The notes under the pieces are model-generated. The model was not told the DNA's origin. It saw only the letters and a list, made by a program, of their open reading frames with translations, and did not search any database. Positions 28,703 to 36,577 of a DNA stretch of 64,000 bases are shown in pieces. This DNA is from Candidatus Brocadia sp. (GTDB lineage Bacteria; Planctomycetota; Brocadiia; Brocadiales; Brocadiaceae), in the NCBI GenBank assembly GCA_021646415.1, contig SOEU01000006.1, forward strand, positions 1 through 64,000, written 5' to 3'. Position 1 is the stretch's first letter, and each line of letters starts with the position of its first letter. The position numbers and the translations under genes are program-made.

Positions 28703-28966
28703 TTATCTAGATTTTGCGCTAATTTTTTCCTTCACTAGATCGGCCATCTTTTGTATTGTTAAATTTTTGCTTGCTTCTTCATTAGAAATTTCCACGTCAA
28801 ACTCTGTTTCGATATTATACAATAAATTTATCATTTCAGCTGATTCTACACCAATATCATCCGCAATATGTGAGTCATCGGTAATATCTTCAAGTTCTAC
28901 TTTCAGTTCCTTTGTTAATATTTTTTTTAGCTTTTCTTTAATCAAATTTTCTGCCACATTCTCCAT
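28703..28966 (-). CDS. Acyl carrier protein, variant attachment motif
   Basis: 87 residues from MENVAENLIKEKLKKIL; AGGAGG lies upstream of this ATG, so an in-frame start 30 codons earlier is rejected. Helix 1, the DDSHIADDIG loop, GVESAEMINLLYNIETEFDV and helix 4 all fit an ACP. The serine that takes 4'-phosphopantetheine is in GVESAEM, where most ACPs have GADSLDT: Asp is replaced by Glu and Leu by Ala. It is separate from any fatty-acid synthesis gene and lies between the ketosynthase and radical SAM genes, so it is probably dedicated to this pathway. Confidence 0.93.
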   Translation of the reverse strand: MENVAENLIKEKLKKILTKELKVELEDITDDSHIADDIGVESAEMINLLYNIETEFDVEISNEEASKNLTIQKMADLVKEKISAKSR

Positions 28967-29215
28967 TGTCCTAACCTCCTGGTTCGAAAATAAGGCCTGG
29001 TAAATAAGTGTAAACATAAATATACCAACACTATAGGACAGAAATCGCATTTTCATCGTTTCAGGGTGTTGCTAGTGCAACATGATGACTAACCCGAAAA
29101 AGTCAGAAAAAGACAAAATCCGAAGTACGAAATTCGTGAGTCAACCCTGTCAGGGTTCATTGTTTTGTTTCTGCCAGATAAATTATTGATCAGATACATC
29201 ATCTCTGCGATAGAT

Positions 29216-30454
29216 TCAGGCATTAAACCTTTTTATTATTATGGTTGAATTATTTCCTCCAAAGCCAAAAGAGTTCGAAAGAGCGGTATTAATTTCTTTC
29301 CTTCTTGCTCTATTTGCAACATAATCCAGATCGCATTCAGGGTCAGCATTTTCTAAATTTATGGTAGGAGGGATCATACCTTTTTTGATTGCTAAAATAC
29401 AGGTTATGAGTTCAACCGCGCCAGCAGCACCCATTAAATGTCCCGTCATTGACTTTGTTGAGCTTACTGGTATACTGTAAGCGTTGTTTCCGAAAACAGT
29501 TTTTATCGCCTTTGTTTCTCCCCGATCATTTGCTAATGTAGATGTCCCATGTGCATTAATATAATCGATGTCGGTAATATTCAGTTCGGCATCTTCTATT
29601 GCCAAACTCATTGCCTTACATATTTGCATCCTGTCCGGTGATGGCATGGTCATATGAAAGGCATCACTGGTTGCTCCATAACCGGCGATTTCACCATAAA
29701 TATGTGCTCCCCTTTCGCAAGCCTTTTCTTCCTTTTCAAGAATCAATATACCGGCGCCCTCACCCATTACAAACCCATCCCTGTCCTTATCAAAAGGCCT
29801 GCTGGCCTTTGTCGGTTGGTCATTTCTTTTCGACATTATTCTCAATGAACAAAAAGCCGCGAGATTAAGCGGAAAAATAGGCGCCTCAACTCCTCCGGCA
29901 AAAACGGTATCAACCTGACCTGATTGAATCATATCTCTTGCAATACCAATAGATTGATTTCCACTTGAACAAGCTGTAGCTACAACTAAGTTTTGACCTG
30001 TAAAGTGAAAAAAATCTGAAATTACACTTGCAATGTTCTTGTTTTCTGCGGGAGGTTTCGTTCGTAAAATATAATTGTTATTCTCAATTGCAGTTTTTTC
30101 ATCGTAGTATAATAATGTTTCAGCTCCTACTCCGATTGATACCCCGACTTTGTTTAAACTGCTTACTTCTAAATCTGCGTCTTGCACTGCCATTCGGGCT
30201 GCTGCTAAACCTAATTGAGAATATCTGCACAAAGTGTCGGCAAAATCATCAGACATGTATTTTTCAGGATTGAAATTCCTTATCTCACCGGCAATCTTTG
30301 TTGGATAACCTTCGACATTAAATCTCGAAATTGTTGATATTCCTGATTTCCCATTTATGGCAGATTCCCAATACGCATCTATTCCAATTCCGATTGGTGT
30401 AATGATTCCTATTCCCGTTACAACGACTCTGTTTTTTCCAATGTGTCCGCCCAT
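29216..30454 (-). CDS. Beta-ketoacyl-ACP synthase, FabF-like (KS-alpha role)
   Basis: 412 residues. Full catalytic triad: C162 in VVATACSSGNQSIG, H302 in DYINAHGTSTLANDRGET and H339 in SSTKSMTGHLMGAAGA. It is the most FabF-like of the three and directly follows the gene for a ketosynthase that lacks the triad, recalling the KS-alpha/chain-length-factor pairs of type II polyketide, aryl polyene and related systems. Role in the cell: chain extension on the dedicated ACP. A short hairpin (AACCCTGTCAGGGTT at 29138-29152) follows the gene. Confidence 0.94.
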   Translation of the reverse strand: MGGHIGKNRVVVTGIGIITPIGIGIDAYWESAINGKSGISTISRFNVEGYPTKIAGEIRNFNPEKYMSDDFADTLCRYSQLGLAAARMAVQDADLEVSSLNKVGVSIGVGAETLLYYDEKTAIENNNYILRTKPPAENKNIASVISDFFHFTGQNLVVATACSSGNQSIGIARDMIQSGQVDTVFAGGVEAPIFPLNLAAFCSLRIMSKRNDQPTKASRPFDKDRDGFVMGEGAGILILEKEEKACERGAHIYGEIAGYGATSDAFHMTMPSPDRMQICKAMSLAIEDAELNITDIDYINAHGTSTLANDRGETKAIKTVFGNNAYSIPVSSTKSMTGHLMGAAGAVELITCILAIKKGMIPPTINLENADPECDLDYVANRARRKEINTALSNSFGFGGNNSTIIIKRFNA

Positions 30455-30563
30455 TTTCTCTTAGTACAGTTCCTGTGAGTTTTGTGAATAACTGTTTCTA
30501 CCGCAGAGCATGCAAAAGATATAAATCTTTTTCACCATTCTCCACACCCTTCTGTCAATGATC

Positions 30564-31793
30564 TCAAAATCTCTTGAATAGCAGTGATACATTATTACCG
30601 TTGTAATCGAAGTTGTTTGACAGTATTGTGTTTACAGGCCTGAAATCCGGTTTTTTAAGTATAAAAATTGAACTGCATTTTGGATCAATATTCTCAAGGT
30701 TATTTGTTTGCAGTAAAACCTGTTTTTTTAAAGATAATAACGAAAAGATTGCATCAATTGGTCCCGATGCACCAATTGAAAACCCTAAACTACCCTTCGT
30801 TGAACTTACTGGAATCTTATGAACATTTTTGCCAAAAACAGACTTTATCACCTCAGATTCCTCTCTGTCTTCTCTTATTCCCGAAATACCACTTGCATTA
30901 ATATAATCCACATCTGATGGAACAGTGGACGCAGAATCCAATGCCTGTTTTATACAGGAAACTTTAGAATAAAAACCAGATTTTCTCTGATTTGCGTAAT
31001 CAGTATTACCATAAGAGACCCCGAATCCAACGAGTTCTCCATAGATATCTGCCCCCCGTTTCTCAGCGCTACTCAGCGTCTCTAAAACAATAATACCTGC
31101 TCCCTCACTCAAAACAAAGCCTTTTCTGTCAATATCAAATGGACAGCTAGCTCGATTTAAACCAGGGATATTTGAATGAAACAATCCTTTCTGTCTTAAT
31201 TCTTCAAAAACTCTTGGACACAGTGGTGCTTCAGTCCCGCCTGCAACCACTGCATCGATATCGTGCTGTTGTATTGTATTAAATGCATGAATTATTGCAT
31301 AATTCCCTGAACATGCACCGCTTGAAAAGCCTATATTAGGACCTTTAAGAGTAAATTCTATTGCAATTTCACCAGATGGGGCATTCGTAAGATTCTTTTG
31401 CATTAAAAGGGGATGAACTCTTCTTGGACCATCTTCGTAAAGCATTTTAATTTGCTCTTCTATGATGTTAAGCCCGCTAAAAGCGCTACCGATAAAGACC
31501 CCAATCTTTTCCTTGTCAAATTCGTTACCAATTTTTGCATCGGTTAATGCAATCTTTGCAGCGGCCAAAGCAAAACGGCTAAAAGTATCTGTCTTATCTT
31601 TTTTTGCTTCGGGAATACATGTTTCGGATTCAAAATCGGGCACACTGCCAGCATATACTTTTGTGTCTCTACCTTCTGTTTCGATTTGCTTAATCCCCGA
31701 TATGCCAGACAGATATCTCTCCCAGTTTTCATGTATGCCAATGCCAAGCGGGCTAACAATACCTATACCTGTTACTACTATACGTTTTTTCAT
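30564..31793 (-). CDS. Ketosynthase-like protein without catalytic residues (chain-length-factor-like)
   Basis: 409 residues from MKKRIVVTGIGIVSPLG; a longer frame begins inside the upstream gene. The overall FabF fold is clear, but an ungapped comparison with the neighbouring ketosynthase shows the nucleophile Cys replaced by Ala160 (FSSGACSGNY; the Cys seen there is one position later), the first His by Ser301 (DYINASGISGIRED) and the second His by Phe338 (STKGSLGFSIGASG). The active-site Lys (K333) remains. Loss of the triad with conservation of the fold is the hallmark of KS-beta/CLF subunits, which set chain length in a heterodimer with an active ketosynthase. It starts 7 bases after the NtrC-type gene. 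Confidence 0.88.
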   Translation of the reverse strand: MKKRIVVTGIGIVSPLGIGIHENWERYLSGISGIKQIETEGRDTKVYAGSVPDFESETCIPEAKKDKTDTFSRFALAAAKIALTDAKIGNEFDKEKIGVFIGSAFSGLNIIEEQIKMLYEDGPRRVHPLLMQKNLTNAPSGEIAIEFTLKGPNIGFSSGACSGNYAIIHAFNTIQQHDIDAVVAGGTEAPLCPRVFEELRQKGLFHSNIPGLNRASCPFDIDRKGFVLSEGAGIIVLETLSSAEKRGADIYGELVGFGVSYGNTDYANQRKSGFYSKVSCIKQALDSASTVPSDVDYINASGISGIREDREESEVIKSVFGKNVHKIPVSSTKGSLGFSIGASGPIDAIFSLLSLKKQVLLQTNNLENIDPKCSSIFILKKPDFRPVNTILSNNFDYNGNNVSLLFKRF

Positions 31794-31800
31794 CAATACT

Positions 31801-33177
31801 CTAATTCCCGGAATCTCTGATTCCATACTTTTGCATCTTGTAATTAATAATGCGCCGGGTAGTGCCAAGGAGCTTTGCAGCTTTTGATTTCACACCACCG
31901 GATTTTTGAAGCGCCTGTTCAATGAGTTGCTTTTCAACCCGCGCCACTTCATCTTCCAGGGAAATTCTCCAATTTATATTTGCTTTCACTCTTTGAAGAT
32001 TACCAGAAATACCCGTGATTTCCGAAGGTAGATATTCAGGGAGAAGGGTAGTCTCGTTGCCATAGAGAGCAATAGTTCTTTCCATTATATTTTTTAATTC
32101 CCTTACGTTTCCAGGCCAATGATATTTCGACAATGCATCCACAGCTTCTTTAGAAATAAATTCTGTTTTTGCGTGACACTCTTTTCGAAAGATGTTGAAG
32201 AAGTGTTCCACTAATTGTGGAATGTCTTCTGTTCTCTCGCGAAGGGGTGGTAGATAAATAGGAACAACGTTGATACGATAGTACAAATCTTCCCGGAAGC
32301 GTCCGTCCTTAATCATTGCTTCTAAATCTTTATTCGTTGCGGCAATTATTCGTACATCCGACTTTATAACAGAATGACTACCAACGCGGGAAAACTCTTT
32401 TTCTTGTAAAACACGTAAAAGTTTTGCCTGCAAAGGAAGATTTATCTCGCTAATTTCATCAAGGAATATGGTACCACCTTCAGCTATTTCAAACTTCCCC
32501 AATCTCCTTTCATATGCACCAGTAAATGACCCCTTCTCATGGCCAAAGAGTTCAGCTTCTAACAAGTCGCCTGCCAGATTTGGACAACTTACAACAATAA
32601 ACGGATTCTCTCGCCGGTTGCTGTCGAAGTGTATCGCACGCGCCACTAATTCCTTGCCCGTTCCGCTTTCTCCCCTTAAAAGGACCGTTGAATCCACCCG
32701 TGATACCCTGGAAACTATATCAATTATATACTCCATCATTCGACTGTGCCCGTGGATTAACCTGTCTATGGAATGGTATCTAAATTCCGAGCGGAGATAA
32801 CGAACTTCCCTGGTTAAACTTTTAAACTCCAATGCCTTTTCAATAGTTATCTTGATTTCCTCAATTTCAAATGGTTTCACAATATAATCTAAAGCGCCTA
32901 GCTTCACAGCCTCAACAACCGATTTGACGTCATTTACAGCAGTCAATACCACTACGCCTGTCTCATGATAAGAGGGTTGCAATCTCCTTAGCAGTTCTAT
33001 CCCATCCATTTCATGCATCCTCAAATCAAGCAGCACGAGATCTATGCGTTCTTTATCCAGTATCTTTAAGGCCTCTTTTCCACTATTCGTGCTTATAACC
33101 TTATAATTGTCTTTTAAGATAAGCCGCAGGGACTCTACAACACTGATTTCGTCATCAACTAACAATATGGTTTTCAT
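31801..33177 (-). CDS. NtrC-type sigma-54-dependent response regulator
   Basis: 458 residues. Receiver domain with D51 as phosphorylation site (DLVLLDLRMHEMDG); AAA+ domain with GESGTGKE (Walker A), a GAFTGA-type loop as GSFTGA, and GGTIFLDEIS (Walker B); a C-terminal Fis-type helix-turn-helix (LIEQALQKSGGVKSKAAKLL then GTTRRIINYKMQKYGI). It activates sigma-54 RNA polymerase. A near-consensus sigma-54 promoter lies upstream of the operon's first gene, so self-activation is likely. The partner kinase is probably the membrane kinase at the end of the operon. Confidence 0.96.
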   Translation of the reverse strand: MKTILLVDDEISVVESLRLILKDNYKVISTNSGKEALKILDKERIDLVLLDLRMHEMDGIELLRRLQPSYHETGVVVLTAVNDVKSVVEAVKLGALDYIVKPFEIEEIKITIEKALEFKSLTREVRYLRSEFRYHSIDRLIHGHSRMMEYIIDIVSRVSRVDSTVLLRGESGTGKELVARAIHFDSNRRENPFIVVSCPNLAGDLLEAELFGHEKGSFTGAYERRLGKFEIAEGGTIFLDEISEINLPLQAKLLRVLQEKEFSRVGSHSVIKSDVRIIAATNKDLEAMIKDGRFREDLYYRINVVPIYLPPLRERTEDIPQLVEHFFNIFRKECHAKTEFISKEAVDALSKYHWPGNVRELKNIMERTIALYGNETTLLPEYLPSEITGISGNLQRVKANINWRISLEDEVARVEKQLIEQALQKSGGVKSKAAKLLGTTRRIINYKMQKYGIRDSGN

Positions 33178-33466
33178 AGCAAATTCTCAGTAATCGGCCG
33201 GTAAGATATGAAAATTATGACCTCTCCCCTTTATATCATGACACCATAATTCAGCATATTAACTGATTGTTATCTGAACTATTGAAAAAACCAATACGAA
33301 ATTATATACTTTTTCTAACACAGATGGAAGCGGGATATTTTGCATTCTTCCTGAAGACCTGCCCCATCCGGGACTAATCCTTCGATAATACTTACTATGG
33401 ATTGTCAAATTTACCTCCTCTTCCCGTATTATAGGCAAAATGTTCCACAAGCTTTTTTCCCAGTAA

Positions 33467-34921
33467 TCAGGCTGGCTGTGTGACAAGCTCATTACTTAAC
33501 ATATGAGAAATACCAGATGAGAATGTTCGGGTTTCTAAATTCTTTATTTTCGTTTCCAGTTTCTCAACATTACTTAAGCTCGATTGCAATTTCTTAATCT
33601 CACTTATATCTGAAAATATTATAATCGCTCCTAATTCACCCGCGCTATCTAATAAAGAAGTGCTCACTGCATAGGCAGAACGGGTAATGGGGTGCTCAAT
33701 CTCAGTCGCCTCATAAGTTTTTTTGTCTTTTAAAGTTCTCAGGATAATATTTGCAAATATAGAGCCAATATGTTTGACATCCTTTCCTATTACATCATCC
33801 GGAGAAATTTTGAGCATCTTTGCAGCACTTTTGTTAAAAGTATTAATCTTACCGTTATTGTTTATGGCAATTACACCGCAAGGGATATTTTCTAAGATAT
33901 TCTCATTTCGAATTTTCCTGAGATTTACCTCCCGGTAAAGAAATGCATTCTCCACTGCCATGCCTATATATCCTGCCAGCATGGATAGCAATTCGATATC
34001 CTCATCAAAGAACGTTTTTCCTGTAACCTTGTTCCCCAAAGCGATTACACAACTAAGACTCCCATGAGCAAAGATAGGAACGCACAGTTGCGATTGTAAA
34101 AGCTCTATTTCCCTCTGCATGTTTATCGCCTCACGCATAGTTAATTTGTTCGTTGCAACTTCCCTATCGATAACATCCTTATTTAATATCTGATGATTCT
34201 TGGCCAACCACTGCATGGTTCCGTGATTAATATCGAAGCACACATTTTTAGCGGCTACCTCATCCAGACCCTGGCAACGGTATAGCCGGCTTAGGCCCTC
34301 CTTTCTATATATCAGCATAAAGCCTACCCTGCCCACCCTGAATATCTCTGCCATTGCCTCAACTGTCATATCGGCAAGTTTCCCAAGATCGTGAACACGC
34401 GTTAATACCTTCGAGAACTTCTGGAAGACTTCCTTGTAGGTAAGATGCATGTCGCCGGTACTTGTTTGCTTATTACACGCCATTTCGGATAACCCATTCT
34501 CTTTCCCCACTGGCATTAAATTTTTTATTTGAGACTGAAGAAAACCCAATTCTCTTCTTATTTCGTGCTTTTCCAGGGCTCTCTGTGAGACATGCTGTAT
34601 TTCCTCTTTTCGAAGAGGTTTTTCAAGGAGTTCGTACGCTCCCATTCTCAGGGCTTCTTCGGATAGCATCGGCTGCGACTCAGGGACTAACACAACAATT
34701 GGCGGGTCAATATTCGTTTGTCTCAATTTCTCCAAGAATTTGTTTGTTCCATCATCATTTAATAAAATATCTAAAAAAATTACATCAATATCTCTTCTGA
34801 GGCATATTTGTAACGCTTCTTCAGGTGTCCTGGCAGTATAAACGATATTAACCCCATTTAAAGACTTTTTAAATAACCCACACACCGAACTATCGTTTGA
34901 GACCACCAAAAAAGAGTGCAT
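33467..34921 (-). CDS. REC-GAF-PAS regulator ending at a vestigial H-box
   Basis: 484 residues. N-terminal receiver (D51 in IDVIFLDILLNDDG), GAF domain (about 165-335) and PAS domain (about 345-450). The last residues, TFSSGISHMLSNELV, align with the H-box of the operon's kinase (SLASNIAHEIKNPLV) including the His, and then the protein stops with no ATPase domain. The GAF and PAS parts are paralogous to those of the operon kinase (NILENIPCGVIAINN against NILQSLKCGVITINN). It may act as a signal integrator or phosphate sink for the system. It is the first gene of the operon, about 75 bases behind the sigma-54 promoter. No kinase domain is found in other frames downstream (33178-33466). Confidence 0.9.
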   Translation of the reverse strand: MHSFLVVSNDSSVCGLFKKSLNGVNIVYTARTPEEALQICLRRDIDVIFLDILLNDDGTNKFLEKLRQTNIDPPIVVLVPESQPMLSEEALRMGAYELLEKPLRKEEIQHVSQRALEKHEIRRELGFLQSQIKNLMPVGKENGLSEMACNKQTSTGDMHLTYKEVFQKFSKVLTRVHDLGKLADMTVEAMAEIFRVGRVGFMLIYRKEGLSRLYRCQGLDEVAAKNVCFDINHGTMQWLAKNHQILNKDVIDREVATNKLTMREAINMQREIELLQSQLCVPIFAHGSLSCVIALGNKVTGKTFFDEDIELLSMLAGYIGMAVENAFLYREVNLRKIRNENILENIPCGVIAINNNGKINTFNKSAAKMLKISPDDVIGKDVKHIGSIFANIILRTLKDKKTYEATEIEHPITRSAYAVSTSLLDSAGELGAIIIFSDISEIKKLQSSLSNVEKLETKIKNLETRTFSSGISHMLSNELVTQPA

Positions 34922-34992
34922 ATCGATCTCCTTTCAAACTAGTAAAAGGTCTTTTAAGTCACAGTAGTTCTATTTGAACAATTATGAGCAAG

Positions 34993-35010
34993 AAGCAACT
35001 TTCGTGCCAA
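34993..35010 (-). promoter_or_regulatory. Sigma-54 promoter of the ketosynthase operon
   Basis: On the minus strand TTGGCACGAAAGTTGCTT matches the sigma-54 consensus TGGCAC-N5-TTGC almost exactly, with GG and GC 10 bases apart. Transcription would start near 34981, about 60 bases before the start codon at 34921. The second gene of the operon encodes a sigma-54 activator. Confidence 0.85.
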
Positions 35011-35231
35011 CAGTAAAATATTTTATTTATCAATAGAAAGTTCTTTTTAATTCTATACTTACAACCATTAAACAATTGGAAGGATGGCTGTACTTAAGGC
35101 CTTGAAGTGAAATAGTGTACATTTCCGCAACAGATTTTGTTGAAATATTTTTCCTTTTTAGATAGCTGCTGACAAAATTAGTCATTTATAATTTTTATAA
35201 TTAACTAATGTAAAATACTACCGCAAATAGG

Positions 35232-35249
35232 CAAAAATGATCATTTTTG
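35232..35249. promoter_or_regulatory. Perfect 18-bp palindrome, candidate operator or enhancer
   Basis: CAAAAATGATCATTTTTG is fully self-complementary. It lies 222 bases upstream of the sigma-54 promoter and 249 bases before the divergent REC-HD-GYP gene. Its position suits an upstream activator site for the NtrC-type protein, but an A/T-rich palindrome may also be chance. The rest of the divergent region 34922-35497 is AT-rich with no credible gene. Confidence 0.4.
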
Positions 35250-35497
35250 TAAAATATACGCCCTCATCAAGGCAGCAATAGAAACAAATGGACAATTATG
35301 GACAAAACGAGCAAGATTGTTTCTAAAAATAGAAAGAATAAACAATGTTGTAAAATAGCGCGCGAGCAGCGGCTTATTTACAGATTCAACAAAATAGTCA
35401 TTAGTCTTGAAAATTTCACATGTTGCAGTTTTTCATTGAATTTTTCCTGCAGATTTGGTACAAAAAATGTCATAGTCAAATATAAAGGGCTTATGCT

Positions 35498-36523
35498 ATG
35501 GAACAAAAAATGAAACCGGCAAGCATACTTGTAATCGATGACGACCTTGGTGTAAGGGAGTCATTAAGAATGATTTTGAAGGAAAAGTATTCCATTTCTG
35601 CCACGTCAAGCATTGATGAAGCCCTTAACAGCCTAAACAACATAAAGCCAGAAATGATTTTCCTCGACATAAAAATGCCCAGGGCAAACGGTCTGGATTT
35701 TTTGAAGCAGATGCGTTCTGTAAATGCTACAATTCCAATAATCATGATCACGGCATTCCCTTCTACACAAACCACTATTACAGCCTTACGAAATGGTGCG
35801 TTTGATTATATAATCAAACCCTTTCAACCTTCTGAAATCCTTGCAGTAACGGAAAAGGCCTTAAGCCATCACATCGAATTATCGGAAAAAGACAGGTTGG
35901 TGGAGAATCTGAGAATGGCTGTTCAACAGAATTTTTTTTCAACCGCAGAAGCCCTTTTGCTTGCCATAGATGCCAAAGACTCCTATACAGCGGGTCACTC
36001 GAAAAGAGTGTCTCAGCTGTTTGCCTTTGTAGCTGAAGAACTGGGTATTCATAAGTCACGAATTGAAGTGTTGCGATACGGTGCATTCCTTCATGATATA
36101 GGAAAGATTGGGGTTGGTGACGTTGTACTGGCAAAACCGAGCTTCCTTACAGAGGAGGAATTTCTTGTCATGAAGCGTCATTCGGAGATAGGTTATAAAA
36201 TTCTTGAGCCTATAGATTTCTTAAAAGAATGCTTACCCATAGTACGTCACCATCATGAATGGTATAACGGTAATGGCTATCCTGATCGCCTGAAAGGAGA
36301 TGAAATTCCCTTTGAGGCCAGTATTCTCTCGATAGTAGATGCTTATGATGCGCTAACTACCGACAGACATTACCATAAAAAATATTCCCATCAGAAGGCA
36401 TTTGAAATTATCCGGGAAGGGATATATATTCAATTTGTGCCTGCCTTAACTGAAAAAATACTTACCATCATCGCCAGATACCGCGAATTATGCACGAGAG
36501 ATGAACAGGGAGAAGAATCATAA
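35498..36523 (+). CDS. Response regulator with HD-GYP output domain
   Basis: 341 residues. Receiver domain (D57 in PEMIFLDIKMPRANG) and a C-terminal HD-GYP domain: AGHSKRV, FLHDIGKIG (HD), HHHEWYNGNGYPDRLKG (GYP) and SIVDAYDALTTDRHY. HD-GYP enzymes hydrolyse cyclic di-GMP. The metal and GYP residues are present. It is transcribed divergently from the ketosynthase operon and could link that regulatory system to cyclic di-GMP, although the window shows no diguanylate cyclase. Confidence 0.95.
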   Translation: MEQKMKPASILVIDDDLGVRESLRMILKEKYSISATSSIDEALNSLNNIKPEMIFLDIKMPRANGLDFLKQMRSVNATIPIIMITAFPSTQTTITALRNGAFDYIIKPFQPSEILAVTEKALSHHIELSEKDRLVENLRMAVQQNFFSTAEALLLAIDAKDSYTAGHSKRVSQLFAFVAEELGIHKSRIEVLRYGAFLHDIGKIGVGDVVLAKPSFLTEEEFLVMKRHSEIGYKILEPIDFLKECLPIVRHHHEWYNGNGYPDRLKGDEIPFEASILSIVDAYDALTTDRHYHKKYSHQKAFEIIREGIYIQFVPALTEKILTIIARYRELCTRDEQGEES

Positions 36524-36577
36524 ATCTCTTTTATAACCTGCTTAACAAACGCGGGCATCCATTTATTAGGAGATAAC

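Noticed and set aside
33259-33492. 77-codon frame after the REC-GAF-PAS gene as a detached kinase domain
   Set aside because: It has no N-, G- or F-box residues of a histidine kinase ATPase domain.
35298-35513. 71-codon plus-strand frame before the HD-GYP gene
   Set aside because: It overlaps the REC-HD-GYP start, has no recognisable domain and has no good ribosome-binding site.
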